Assembly: GCA_016081115.2 (NCBI GenBank)
Contig: CM071924.1
Span: 88,426,616 to 88,490,615, forward strand
Source of the DNA: Rehmannia glutinosa
Taxonomy: Eukaryota > Streptophyta > Magnoliopsida > Lamiales > Orobanchaceae
DNA length: 64,000 nucleotides
Direction: 5' to 3'
Positions 33,175-45,971 of this stretch are shown here, one piece after another. Under the pieces are notes generated by a model. The model did not search any database. It saw only the letters and a program-made list of their open reading frames with translations, and was not told where the DNA came from. Every line of letters begins with the position of its first letter. The first letter of the stretch is position 1. A program made the translations under genes and the position numbers.

Positions 33175-36100
33175 TGTAATGCCCACATTTTTCTTTAATG
33201 ATTATATAATTTTATTAATCATAATGAATGTTGGTATATTTAACACTAATGATTCATCTAGTGTTATAACAGTGAAAACGTGGGATCGGTGTGCTCGGAA
33301 GTTCATGTCAAAAGAATTATGACGGTATATATGGAACATGAGTTATATATATATATATATAATACTATGATGTGATGTGTGTATATATGAGAAATTACAT
33401 ATTATATTGACAATTATTATGCTAATCAAGAGTGATTAAATGAATTACTTTCATGCACTTCAAACTCATATGTAGTATATGGACTTGATGATATGGTGTT
33501 TTAGATGCAATTTTGTGAACGTTTTCCCTTCTTACTTAAGGTGATTATTTAGAATTTATGAACATGGTATTTTAAGTACATGTCTTAAGTATCTATAGGA
33601 ACAAGAATTACCTTATTTGAATATGTAATGTATGAGATATACTCAAAACACTCAAACATGCCAAAACTGAAAATCTGTAAAACTTGACAGCAACATGTGC
33701 AACTTTGCAAACGTATTTTTACCATAAAATAAGTTTCTTATTTGGGATTTTTGAAAATGTTAATTTAGATACATGTCTTAGGTGTCTATAGGAACAAGAA
33801 TCACCTTATTTGAATATGTAAATTATGAGATATGGCCCAAACACTAAGGCATGCCAAAACTGAAAAGCTGAAAAACTGCACAACAGCATTTGCCACTTTG
33901 CCAACGTATTTTACCCATTAAATAAGTTTCCTATCTGGTATTTTTAAACATGATAATGTAGATACATGTCTTAGGTGTCTATAGGAAGAAGAATTACCTT
34001 ATTTGAATATGTAAAGTGAGAGTTATGGTCCAAATACTAAAGCTTGCCAAACCAGAAAATTCTGTGACAGCTTACTATATCATGTTGGTGTGGTTGTTAT
34101 GATTTGTATAAAGCAAGTAAACTATCATGGTTGTTCCCTATTTGAACCACAAAAGTTAAGGTATATTCTCCATGATTAAATCACAATGAAGAAAGCAAGA
34201 AAAGTAAGGTCTTTATCTTATCAATTGGAACATGGCTAACAACTATCATGTGAAGATGTAGGGACCCTTTTTCAATACTTTAATAGATGAGACTTGTATC
34301 TAGTTATTTTGCTGAGAATACAAGGTTACATATATGAATAAGAGGTGTGTGGATCTGAAAAATTTAGAGAGCCAATAAGTTCCTTCATTCTAAATAGTTT
34401 CCTCAAAAATCTCTACATGAGACCTTTCAAAGAATCAAATCCAACTCTTCACCAAAGTGTGTTTTTACTTCTTCATACTATTTACCTTGAATTCAATGGT
34501 GCATAACATATATCTACACAAGAAGTAATCATACAAGTAGTTTCAACAAAGTTGCATCAAAGGATCTATTGAGTGAACCACTTTGCTTATACAAGATCTT
34601 GTAAGAAATAAGGTATGTATTTCCAAATTCGGATTTAATTGGTGAAATGTTATGATATGCAAATTATTTCTTCTTGAGTACATTTATATTTTAGAAATAC
34701 TTAGCTAAATGTCACATATGCTAGGTTAAATTTCCAGATCCTTGTAGTTATTGATGATCTATTAACGAATTTTCTTTTACCATTGGACATTCATTCATGA
34801 ATCTGAAAACTTGTATGATCTCAAACTTGTGAAGCATGTGTAGCATGGATATGATTTTATTTATAGCTAAATTTTGGATATGTCATTCCTATATGAATTA
34901 TTAGTATCCAGTAATTTTATTGGAATTTTATCTATCCCGGTTTGGAGGATATGGAATTTATAATCTAATATGTTCACAGTGTATGAAATCCTGACAGTTT
35001 TTAGGATCCGTTTTGAATAATTATTTTGAACTATAAATGGATGATCAATTACTTTAGGAAAATTTTGGGACATGTATATATGTGTGAGTTATAATTCTGC
35101 AAAGTTTTAGATTTATACGGTATCTAAGTTGTGAGTTAAAAATCGTTCTTTACAATATGCCCAGACTAGAATATAAGATGCCTGTACAATTGTATTCATG
35201 TAGAAAATTTGAAAATCATGTTTTTCACATCTATTTTATAAAGGAAAAATTTGTGATAATCTATTAGGATGTTAAGCATCATATTACTAATTTTTACATG
35301 AATTTAATATTTATATTATCAGATTAATAATTTTAAGTATGTATAGGTCAGAATTTCCAGATTTAGAGCATTAGGCTTAATCATGTAATAATGAAGTTTT
35401 ATGAACATTATTTAGGCCATTTATGAAATCTTATATATATTTATAAATGAAATTTTAATGTATATATTAATTGTATGTGTTTCTCATGAAAATATTTGAC
35501 ATGAACATTCCAAGAAGGCGAGCACACCGTGATCAAGATGTTCATCACCCTTAAGTAAAAGGTTTAGTAAATAAACAAGTCAAGTAAGTACATTCTCACC
35601 TGCAACATGATATACATAAGTTTATGAAATGTTCTTTTTATAAGTTACACTGATTTCAACATCTTATATTCGAGCATTCTCTATGAAAGGCATTTATGGC
35701 ATTCTATACAAATTGTTGATGAGCTTTTCATGAATGTATATGTATGTATCACGTAATAGAAGCGTTACACACCCAATGATGATGTTTGTCCCGCTAGGTG
35801 GACTTGTCCCGCAAGGTGGACTTGTTACGTTTGGTTTGGGATTTGCTACCCCTTTCCTTTCGTGACGGCGCGCTAATGATGTTAATGGTGTAACGCTTGG
35901 GCCCATAAAGATAAAATGAATATGCATGTTTTTATTTATGCATAGAAAGAGATGCAAAAGTTATTTACAATGATCATGCTCATATTTATGTTTTCATGAT
36001 AAATGCTCATACTTTGAAAAATGTTTTTGTGAGAATTCAAATGTGCTTACTAAGCTTAATGCTTATTAAAGTTACATCATGTTGCAGATAAGAAAATAAT

Positions 36101-36402
36101 GAGGATGACTTAAGTTGAAGTACGTGAGGAGCGTATGTGCAACGATGTGGGATTGGAAACGGAATTACGCCAAGAGAGACATTATATTTTATGATGTCAA
36201 ATTATGAAACTTATTTTCAATTTTATGCTTCCGCTATGTTTTATTTTAAGATTGATTGAAAACCTCTTTTCAAATTGTATGCTTTCGCTATTTTTGAATT
36301 CAAACTCTTGGTTTGTGACATTTTCAGTTTTCTCATGATGATAACTGTTTTAAAGAAGTTTAAAGTTAACGAGCCTTGTAGCGTCCATAAGGGGGCGTTA
36401 CA
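33175..36402 (+). repeat. 3' LTR
   Basis: Near-identical to 25896-29123 including the ~192-bp triplication (33575-34080). Observed differences include a TA-repeat length change near 33345-33360 and small clusters around 35750-35830 and 36285. Confidence 0.95.
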
Positions 36403-36636
36403 TAGTATATTTCTTTGAACTTGATACTTTAATTTTAACACCAAAATATAGTTTGGATGTAATATAGGGATTGTCATGACCCAAAAGTGGAGTCGCGACA
36501 CAACGGATAACTTACGCCAGTTCTCCATTCAAAGAATATAATCCACCAAATATTTGAGCAATATTAATTCCCAAATAGACATTGTTCATCATAACTTCTC
36601 GGAAACATAATTAATTGTCGCAGCGGAAATACTAAT
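36403..36636. repeat. Tandem unit 1, continued (LTR end in reverse)
   Basis: Matches 55645-55880 in unit 2. The phrase starting tgtcatgacccaaaagtggagtc (unit 2: tgtcacgccccaaaagtgg, 55711) is the reverse complement of a Gypsy LTR end like that at 15120-15155, so the tandem unit itself contains an older LTR fragment in minus orientation. Confidence 0.8.
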
Positions 36637-38331
36637 TGATGGCTCAAAAGCTACTCTAGAATACCGTAGGCAAGTGCACCTATCATTTTATAGTATAGAT
36701 TATTGAGTACCGAGTGTCATTCCCACAAGAATTGTAAGTACTAATAATTACCGTCTTTTTGTTATCTAATCTAGCAATTTTCAGAGTTTTGTTGGTTTAA
36801 AAATGAAAAATAAAGAATTTAAAATAATTGCAACTTACAATAGATCAAATAAAAGTAAATTGTAGAATTAAGAAATCAAGAGCTAGAAATGTGTTTGAAT
36901 GTAAATCCCTCTAGAATGTTTTTGTGATTTAACAAGATAAAGATACAACCAAAAACCCTTAAGCAAAAACCAACCTCTTTTAGTAAAATCTCATGTTTCA
37001 TGGACCGTAGAAATTCGATTTAAGTTAAACCCTCTATCGAGCGCGAATAACTTCTAGCCTCAAGTTGATTAACTGAAATCTCTTTCTAGTTAAAACCCCC
37101 AAGACAACATTATAGCGATTTGTGAATTCCCATATTAGGTTTGACCCTAATCCAGAAGATTTATGTCATCCTATATCTAGGATTGCATGCAACTCTTTTC
37201 ACTTATATAGGTTCTATTTCACCATGAATCTCTCGATTTCTCGGATGAAAAATAAACTTCAAATCAATATTGCGCATATACCAATTCGAATGAATAAAGC
37301 AAAATATAAGTGAATCACACAAAACATGAAGATTTTATTAAAAACATACAAGCCTTAATCACAAATTCATTCTAGAGTTCATTACATTCAAACACTAGAA
37401 ATTTAGCTACACATGGCTTTGACAGAAGAGTATACTACACAAGAAGATTTGAATAAAATGAACATGGTGTACTTAGTTCTTATTCAAGACTGCCTCCTTA
37501 GTTGATTGCAATGATGTTGAACTCCAAGTCTTCTCCTCTAATGCTCTTCAACTTCCAACTCTACCTCTCTTTTATCCTCTCAATGTATTTTGCGTGAAAC
37601 TTAGAATGAATATACAATGAATCTCTCTATGAATGAATGAATATCCCAACTCAAATTCTTGGCTTTTATAGGCATCATCTTGGTAAAAGCACACATCAAT
37701 AATGCCATCTTTTGCTAAACAAATGCTCCACTTCCATAGTTGAGTTGTTTGCATCATTGTTTTCATATGATAATTGAGGAATAATAGAGTTTGGTGCAGC
37801 AAAATGAGGTGTATAAGTTGCTCAAAGGTTGTCAAAAAGCAAAAGTCTCCATAATTTCCGCCAAAAAAAGAAAAATTTTGGTGGAGACAAAAACACTACT
37901 TTTGTCTTTAAAAGCACGGCCGTGTTTTCTTCGTCACTTGGGAATTTTTGGCAGGGTGTGCTTTTAAACACGGTTTGGGCGTATTTTGCTTATCGTCATG
38001 TTGCACACGGCCGTGCTTTGCAAGCATGGCCTGGGTGTGTTTTTCTGCTTTTTCTTGTTTTTCTTCCCTTTAAAGCATGACCATGTTTCCCAACACACTG
38101 GGGTGTGTTTTGCACGAGATTGAGTCTTCTTGCCTTCTTTTTTATCAATGTTAGACTTCATTTTTGTTCGTATTTTCATACGAAATTCATGTGAGTTTGC
38201 TTCAAGTCTTTACCTTCATCATTCAAAACAAACCAATGTGATTTTTCTTGAATTTATTGATTATTAAGCTAAAAAGTTAAAGAAATTATCGAAAAAGAGT
38301 TATAAAAACGTGAACAAAAATGCACTTATCA
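36637..38331 (-). mobile_element. Solo LTR, Tat/Athila-type family
   Basis: On the minus strand it starts TGATAAGTGC and ends GAGCCATCA, and it resembles the LTRs at 42371-44196 and 45972-47795 over most of its length, including the cacggccgtg-rich block (37900-38110). No second LTR or internal region adjoins, so it is a solo LTR. Clean target duplications are not visible; compared with unit 2, about 25 bp are missing at the right junction. The short ORFs inside are not genes. Confidence 0.75.
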
Positions 38332-38516
38332 CTACGCCCCTCAATCACATTAAATGTAATTAAATTGTTCATAAACGAATTACAAGGTTGGATCGAGGGA
38401 GTAAGTCTAGGAATTAATTAATCGTTTGGTCTTCTTTATTGACGTCTTCATAATATGGTGGGTCAACAATTAGCCGTTGAAAAAGGTGGGGGTGAGAAAA
38501 AAATTCTCAGTGGAGG
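38332..38516. repeat. Tandem unit 1, continued
   Basis: Matches 55900-56080 of unit 2 up to the base where the CACTA element begins. Confidence 0.85.
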
Positions 38517-38529
38517 CACTACAAGAAAT

Positions 38530-38985
38530 TGAAATTTTACCGACGGAAAAATCCGTCGGTAAACCCATTTTACCAACGGATATGCGATGGATTCCCGACG
38601 GATTTTTCCGTTGATAAAACGCTTGTCGGTAAAAATTTACCGACAGAAAAAATAATCCGTCGGTAATTTACCAACGGATTTCCGACGGATCGCCAACAAA
38701 ACTCCATAACACTTTGCCGACAGGAGGCCGACAGAATTTGTGTCGCTAAATGATATCCGTCGGGAATTTAAGGCGCCCAATAATAACAGAATCCCGATGG
38801 AATGCCGACAAAATTGTCACCAACAGATTCCGACGGACATATTCCCGACGGAATGCCTACGAATTATCTCCGACAGAATGCCGATAGACAAATACCGACA
38901 GATCGCCGACAGACAAATACCGACGGAACGCCGACGGATTTGTCAATCACTTTTACTGACGGAATACCGATGGAAATTTTAAAAA
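38530..38985. repeat. CACTA left subterminal repeats
   Basis: Roughly 20 copies, in both orientations, of ccgacgga/tccgtcgg phrases, the binding-site arrays of CACTA transposases. The matching right array is at 49200-49575. Confidence 0.85.
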
Positions 38986-39099
38986 AATTATAAATATTTT
39001 TTGTGATTTTTTTTAATTATTTATTTCTGTTTCACAAATAGCAATTCTAACATCATCCATTAAAATTTCACAAAAAAATAGTACGAATTGACAAACACT

Positions 39100-39180
39100 A
39101 CCCAGCATCCAACATCCAAAATGCAACATCCAACATCCAACACCCAAAATCAACATCCAACATCCAAAACCATACCAAAC
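39100..39180. repeat. Short direct repeats, catccaacatccaaa
   Basis: About seven imperfect copies of an 8-9-bp unit catccaaca; no coding function seen. The opposite-strand ORF rich in Cys, Trp and Gly is a translation of this repeat. Confidence 0.7.
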
Positions 39181-39317
39181 AAAGTACCAAAATAACATAA
39201 AACAATTCAACATAAACATCAAAGACTGCAACATCTAAGAAACCAACATAAACAATCCAAAATCAAACACATCTATATAATCCGACCACAAGAGACACAT
39301 CAATAAAATATAATAGT

Positions 39318-39570
39318 CTAATCCTCACTAAGACTCGCATCACCATCACCATCACCATCTGTGGGCCTCGGGGAGTAGGTAGGTCATAGGGATGGGAAAT
39401 ATGAGAGGTGCTCAATTTCCCATCATCCACTCCACCCATGCCTCGAGGGTGCTCGTCCGAACTATACACTCATCCAACTTTTGTTGTACCTCAGCTCGAC
39501 CCTCAACTCTTCCCTCCTCTCTTAGGCGCTTTGCTGCAGCCTGAGACATCTGGGATCCTTCAGAACATAT
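39318..39570 (-). pseudogene. CACTA-associated protein, C-terminal exon, frameshifted
   Basis: On the minus strand an acceptor-like acag precedes a stretch reading MSQAAAKRLREEGRVEG and then KLDECIVRTSTLEAWVEWM, a short coiled coil. In other frames LSTSHISHPYDLPTP and finally DGDGDGDASLSED followed by TAG follow. Such coiled-coil plus Asp/Gly/Ser tails are typical of the second ORF (TNP1/Ptta-like) in plant CACTA elements. At least two frame changes are present. The assignment is from memory of the family style. Confidence 0.45.
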
Positions 39571-39579
39571 CTGTAACAA

Positions 39580-41170
39580 CAATCATAACATCCAAAATAA
39601 TTAGCAAATTACATTTGCCTACAAGAAAAACGAATAAATAGGATGAAGAGGAAATTTATAGAATTATTAACAGGGCATAAAATTTCATAGTCAAAAAACA
39701 AAAGATAGGAACACAGAGTTTAACCTGAACATATACAAGAAATAAACAATTTCACAACTTAAACAATCCATAATTAGCAAGAAAATTGAAAGGAATGTAC
39801 AAAACAAGAACCAATCTATTGATTAACACTTAATCTTTCATCATTACATAAATGACTATATGCTATCATTAAACACTTGAACCTACATTTAAGCAAAATA
39901 ACTCTATTTCTCACTACCTAAATTGACTCAATAACCTCACCAAATACTTTGCCATATTCCTGCTGGAATGATTGGAATGATAGTACTAACAGGACAATGT
40001 GGTCTTTCTGTTAACTTTGTGATGCAATCTATTTGGACCTCTCATTTGATTTATCACAGTGTTAAATTTCCACCAATTCTGATTTCTCTCTTCATATAAA
40101 CAAGATACACATTCATCATCCCTATGTGCATCTTTCTCAGACCAACAAGACAACGAGTCCTCAGATTCATTGATGTGCTCATCAGAAAATAAGTCACAAC
40201 TAAACTCGTCATCACTCTTAGCTACCAGCGGCATAGATTCAGTCTCATTCAAATATTTATAAATTAGTGCAAATGAGGATAATATTTATAAATATTTATA
40301 TGTTTGACAAATCATGTATGCAGAACATGAATCCGCACAAAATTCACATTATTTCACCAAAAAAGACACAATTGACGAATTCTCAATTAAAGAAACTATC
40401 ATCAACTCATATTTAATAATCAAACCAACAGAATTATAAATAGATACACAAAAATCACCAACATCAACTCACAGATGAATTCAATGAATGTCCACAAACA
40501 CAAGCATGTCTATCTATGGAAATTGTCGAGCTTCATCGTCGTCGCCGACTCGCCATCATCCTCAGTCGCTGCTTAGCTGCAAATTGAATTTCAAATTCAC
40601 GATTCAAAATAATAAATATAGGCGAAATAACAAATCATTAATTGAGTATTTAAGATTACATTTCAGCAGGTTTCGGAGTTCTGCGAGGTGCTTTGGGAGC
40701 AAATTTAACCTGAGAAAAACACTACATGAAAATGATAACAAAATAATTTGAATATTAGGTCTCGCTTATAATTAAGGGAGAGGAAAAAGAACTTAAAAGG
40801 GAAATGGAAGGAACAGAAAAATAAAGCAAAATGAAACTAAAATGCAGACCTTTCTTGGAGGGGATGAAGACGGATCTAGATCCATGGAATGGTCAGACAA
40901 TTTTCAAATCATCGAGCGGAGTTAATTGATGTTTTAAAGTAATTAAAAATAAGAAAACTTATACGTGTCATCATGTTGCAAAGGAACCAACACCTAAAGT
41001 TGGTAATTAACCCTAAGAATATGAGTTGGATATACATTCAGCATATAGGGGATCAACTAAACTCACCTGGCCTAGATATCTACCAACTAAAAAAAAACAA
41101 ATTGAATTACTTTAGAACACACACAAGTCCACCAATTGAGTAAACATACTCTCTATTATCAAATGGCAAA
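39580..41170. other. CACTA interior, no recognised gene
   Basis: AT-rich DNA. A minus-strand opening at 40252-39986 (88 aa, acidic, with a CLYEERNQNWWKF stretch) has coding-like composition but I recognise no family; it may be a further exon of the CACTA protein. A plus-strand opening at 40488-40751 has no recognisable domain. Confidence 0.3.
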
Positions 41171-41172
41171 AA

Positions 41173-41545
41173 CTTGTGTGAGACGGTCTCACAGATTTAG
41201 ATCCGTGAGACGGAGCCCTTACACAAAGTTTTAAAGGTTTTTTTTTTCAGATTTTATTTTTCTTAGGGTTTATATTTATTTTTTAGGGTTTATTTTGTTT
41301 CTTGGGTTTATTTTTAATTGATTTGGGTTTTTAGGATTTTTAGTTTTTTTTAGGGTTCATTTTTAATTTTTCGGGTTTATTTTTGTTTTTCGGGTTTATT
41401 TTTCATGGTTCATGTTTTTAGAGTTTATTTTTGTTTCTTCATGGTTCATTATTATTTTTAAATTTATTTTCATGGTTCATGTTCTCAAGACGGAGCCTTA
41501 GAAGGTCCGTCTCACGGATTTAGATCCGTGAGACCGTCTCACAAG
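41173..41545. mobile_element. MITE with ~40-bp palindromic terminal repeats
   Basis: The left end (cttgtgtgagacggtctcac, then agatttagatccgtgagacgg) and the reverse complement of the right end match over about 40 bp; each end is itself palindromic around gatttagatc. The interior is a T-rich run of gggtttatttt phrases. A target duplication is not clear. It resembles small Mutator-type foldback elements. Confidence 0.75.
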
Positions 41546-42062
41546 AGACTTGTTCTTATCAAAATGAGCAGAATGGCAGGAGCATAAAATCAATTACGCC
41601 CTATTCTAATAACATAACTGCAGAGAAGTAAAATGTATCATCATGTTCTTGGAGCTTTGCTATATTATAATTCTACCTAGAGGAATCCGGTCATTCGGTT
41701 GGCTAGTTCTCTCTATAGGAGAAATCACCTGAGGCATTGATATCCCCACTGAAGCAACTAATTATACATCTTCTGTCACCATAACATACATCAAAAAGCA
41801 CAATCCAAATAACAACAAAACTACTATTCAAAACAACAACAAAAGAACCCTAGTCCCCGGTTACAAATTCCAAAATTCGAAAATTACGAAACCATAAACT
41901 CTGGGTTATTGGGGGGAGGGGGGAATGCCCGCATTCTAATTTGAGCACTAAAATTGCATATCTGGAGATTAAACATAACAGGTCAGAAAATTTGCAGAGA
42001 AAAAGTATGAAGGATTTACCTATAGCGCGAAAGAAGCCGTGTCCTCTGGACTCTTGAACTGA
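41546..42062. other. CACTA interior, nothing recognised
   Basis: No ORF, repeat array or domain is seen here. It ends at the 18-bp repeat that bounds the RALF fragment. Confidence 0.3.
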
Positions 42063-42080
42063 GAAATGAGGGACGTTGTT
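42063..42080. repeat. 18-bp direct repeat bounding the RALF fragment
   Basis: gaaatgagggacgttgtt recurs with one mismatch at 47973-47990 (gaaataagggacgttgtt), beyond the other end of the RALF sequence. Same style as the 18-bp repeat around the H2B fragment. Confidence 0.8.
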
Positions 42081-42370
42081 TTTTTTTCAATATTCTATAG
42101 GGATTGGCCTGTGCGCCGGGGCGGCGGTTGTAATGACGCGCGCGGCGCCGGCGAGGGGACACTGTTTCTCTCTACGCCATGAGAGCGATGTAGCACCGAT
42201 TGGCTAGGATGCGCTGTTCGACTCGAATCCAGTGGAACTCCTCGTCTTTGTTCTCGAGGAACTCTGCCACAGTCCCCATGCATCCAGATCTCACCGCCGG
42301 CATCAGCCACCTCACCGCCGAAGCGTCGTTTTCCCTGCCTGCCGACACCTGGGAGAGTAGGATAGACATA

Positions 42371-44196
42371 TGATGGCTCGGAAGCTACTCCTAAAAACAG
42401 CCTAGGCAAGTGCACCTATCGTTTATAGCAAAGCTAAGCGAGTATCGAGTGTCATTCCCACGAGGACTATGATTACTAGTAATTACCGTCTTTTTATTAT
42501 CTAGCCTACAAATTCGTCAAATAGTTTGTTGCAAAATAAAAAATAAAACAAAAGCAAATAAAAGTGGAAGAGGCAACTAAGAACACGAAAGATATCAAAT
42601 ACACTCGGATTGGAAGATGTTGGATATAAATATGCTTGAATGTGAATCCCTCTAGAACGTCTTTGTGATTTTACCAAAATAAATACAACCATAACCCTTA
42701 AGTTTTAACCATCCCTTAACATATTTTCATGCTTCATGGACCGTAGGCATTCCTAAATTAAGTTAAACCCTTTCTCAAGGCGAAAAACTCCTAACCTCAA
42801 GTTGATTAATCAAATCTCTTTCTAGTTAAAACCCCAAGATTGCATTAACGGTTTGTGAATTCCCATATTAGGTTTGACCCTAATCCGGAAGATTTATGTC
42901 GTCCTATATCTAGGATTGCATGCAACTCCTTTCACTTATGTTGGTTCTATTCCACCATGAATCTCTCGATTTCCCGGTGAAAAATAAACTTCAAATCAAT
43001 ATTGCGCATATACCAATTCGAATAAACAAGCATAACATAAGTGACTCGCATAAAAACATAAGAAAATATATTAAAACATTCAAACCAATGATCACAAATA
43101 AGTTCTAGGGTTCATCACATTCAAACACTAGCGATTTAACTCATGATGGACTTGAGAATGAAAACAACAATTAAACAAGAAGTTTCTTTCGAAATCAACA
43201 TGAATATTTGAAGTTAAAACTTCCAAAACCAACATAAGACTCCCCTGTTGGAAGTATGATGATGAAGTGGTGGAGTTCATCTTCTTCTCCGAGCGATCTT
43301 CAATCCTTGTGCCTTAGCGCCTCTCCATGGTGATCCAAGCCTTCTAACTCTCTTCCTCACTACAATATGTGTTTCTCCTCTCCAAAATATGAACTTTCAT
43401 TCCTAAAATCTGATTTCTTTGTATATCAATGAATGAATCTTACATGAATCCTTTTCCAACTCAAACTCTTGGCTTTTATAAGCACCATCTTGTGAAATAC
43501 CATATTAACAAATGCCCCATTTCCATGCTTGTTAGTTGAATCATTGTGTTGCACATTCATGGTTGAGTTGGTTGAATCATTGTATACACATGATGATTGA
43601 GGGAATATGGGGACATGTTGCAGCAAAATTGGGTGTTAAAGGTGTATAAAAGTGGTCAAAAGGCTTGGTAGGTGAGTTTTCCATAATTTTCACATGGAAA
43701 AGTTGCAAAAAGGGGTCCCGGACACGCCCATGTCGCTCGACACGGCCAGGCCGTGCTGTTTAATTGTTCAGGCACTCAGGCTGACATGGCCGTGCTTCCC
43801 AACACGGCCAGGCCGTGTTCTGGACACGGCCGTGTTGGGGAACACGGCCTGGCCGTGTCGGGAGGCTGTTTTGTGCGAAAAAATCGAGTTTTAGCTCCGC
43901 GGAAACACGGCCGTGTTGCCCGACACCCCCGCCCGTGTTGGACCAAAAAGGCCCGAAATGACGCGTTTGGCTTGGAATTTCGAGCGTTTTTGCATCCTTA
44001 AACTCCCGGTATGTTTTGACATGAATCCATGGTCCGAAATTCACCAAAATTAGCCCCGAATGGTCAACCTACACCAATAAAAGCACCCACAAAGAGTATA
44101 AACAATGTACAATCAAAAACTAATGAAACTAACAACAAAATAGCTCAATTTCTACTCAAATACACACATAAAACATGCATAAAAATACACTTATCA
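42371..44196 (-). repeat. LTR (3' LTR in minus orientation)
   Basis: Begins tgatggctcgg and ends tacacttatca on the plus strand. Carries a GC-rich block of cacggcc(agg)ccgtg palindromes at 43715-43935. The ORFs inside are not genes. Confidence 0.9.
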
Positions 44197-44574
44197 AACC
44201 ACCTCCAACTTTGAACTTTGCTTGTCCTCAAGCAAAACATAAAACCATAATGAGGGATTCAATACATCACAACACACAATGAATATATTTTTCTCAACAC
44301 TTTGAATATAAGTAGTCAAATTCGTAGCCTTCTCAACACAAATTAGCCATTAAGTAAAAACATAATTTTGCAAAGCGATCGACTGTCAAGAAAGACCGTA
44401 ATATCGTAGGCATTATCCGGACTTGAAATCATCACTCCACGAATCGATAGTTATGAATAACTTCAATTCAGTAACACCATGAAAATATAAGAATTCAATA
44501 GATCATTGTAGTTAGCCTACTAGTCATATAACCAAGCTTCTTGAACTTTATTGGAATGAGAAGTCAAGGAGTAT

Positions 44575-44581
44575 TCATTCT

Positions 44582-44625
<44 letters not shown>

Positions 44626-44870
44626 GGACCTCCGAGGCATGCTTCCACTAGGTTTATATTTTGAATTTCTGTTCAAACACTCCTAGGGTGGTTTCCCATA
44701 CTCATATTAGTGTCGCCGTTTTACGTAAAAAAAAAAAGACAAACATGGGGCTCATGAATGCTCCTAGTTACTAAGCAACAACAAATAGAGGAGTATAACC
44801 TCGATTGGTCCGTTTTTTCTTCATTTTTTTCATTTTTTTTTTTTTTTTTTTTACAAGCTTGGTTTAACAA
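44575..44870. repeat. Poly-T tracts in the LTR element interior
   Basis: A run of about 40 T at 44587-44624 and another at 44820-44851 within non-coding internal DNA. Confidence 0.9.
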
Positions 44871-45765
44871 CTAGTTAACCACTACTAAATCATGAGTTCT
44901 CGGACTTTCATAGCGCTAAGAATCGTCACATATGTCTTAACAAATCAAGTATCGTAGTGTTAGAAGTCTCGTCTAAATTCAACCCACATCCATGTCAATC
45001 TATTCAAGACAATCAATTGCTTTGCAATTTAAAAATACAAATTATAAAGCTAATTTATTCGTAATTGGGCAAGTTATTGACTAACAAATATTCAATTTGT
45101 TTCCTTGAAAAATCATATCTTCCATTAAAAAAAAATTCAAAATAAATAGCAAACACACAAGCATTCCAAAGAAAAATTCTAACAAGCATGCAATCACATC
45201 CACCTCCAACTTAAAGATTCACATTGTCCTCAATGTGAAAGAAAGAGATGAACATACAAACAAAAACACACAAAAACAACAAACTAAAAAGAAAAGAAAA
45301 ATAAGAGGAAAGAAACGACCTTCTATCATGAGAGTGAAATCGATTTGGAGAGATCATTGGGTTGTTCAATCTTGGGTCTTCACGGGCATATGAATACCTA
45401 ATAAGAATTTGCAACAAAAACTCGAATACCGTGAAAGCTCAAATTTGCTCAAGTAAGATAGAGGTGATACCAACACCCACCATACATCCAATTATTGACT
45501 CATGACTCTCTAACAACCTATTATTTAATAATAAAAAAATAGAAAACAGTGAACTATCGGGTTGCCTCCCGGCCGGCTTTCTTTATAGTCGTATATTTGG
45601 ACTACATCACCTTATTGTGAAGGTTTGTCGAGCGAATTGGTCACAATATTACCAAGTAAAGTTTTCGATTCGCGACGAGTTTCACATTCTGCCCAAACAA
45701 GAAAAACAAATTAATAAAAAAAAAATGACTAGATTAATAAAAATAAGGTGTTCCTAATATCATAG

Positions 45766-45971
45766 TCCCCGGTATGTTTTGACATGAATCCATGGTCCGA
45801 AATTCACCAAAATTAGCCCCGAATGGTCAACCTACACCAATAAAAGCACCCCACAGTAGTATAAACAATGTACAATCAAAAACTAATGAAACTAACAACA
45901 AAATAACTCAATTTCTACTCAAATACACACATAAAACATGCATAAAAATACACTTATCAAACCATGAATCT
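45766..45971 (-). repeat. Displaced LTR-end fragment and chimeric junction
   Basis: 45766-45959 repeats the last ~194 bp (plus-strand right end) of the LTR, ending cacttatca. It is followed by aacca (as after the 3' LTR), then catgaatctctcg as in the LTR interior near 42955, and then the LTR start from ctcggaagct. Two microhomology jumps are visible within about 15 bp. Confidence 0.8.

Larger units (their letters stand above)
25896..36402 (+). mobile_element. Tekay-type chromovirus (Ty3/Gypsy), 10.5 kb, full-length structure
   Basis: Two 3228-bp LTRs (TGTAATGCCC...GGCGTTACA) flank a 4051-bp interior with a tRNA-iMet primer site, broken gag and pol, a chromodomain and a polypurine tract. The target duplication is tagta (25891-25895 and 36403-36407). 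Unit 2 keeps the empty site at about 55640 (ggtcctggtatatttc). By eye the LTRs differ by about a dozen changes, mostly small indels, so insertion is recent; yet the coding region carries many stops and deletions. It was probably mobilised in trans by an intact relative. Confidence 0.95.

Noticed and set aside
39340..39360. ggtgat triplet repeat as a microsatellite of interest
   Set aside because: It codes the Asp-Gly run of the CACTA protein tail on the minus strand and is only four units long.
42095..42415. 106-aa minus-strand ORF over the RALF region
   Set aside because: It is the wrong frame; the overlapping frame with the signal peptide and RPGAQANPY explains the sequence better.
43694..44047. 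Arg/Pro/Cys-rich ORFs on both strands in the GC-rich block (also 47288-47621)
   Set aside because: They translate the palindromic cacggccgtg block of an LTR and recur in both LTR copies; not genes.
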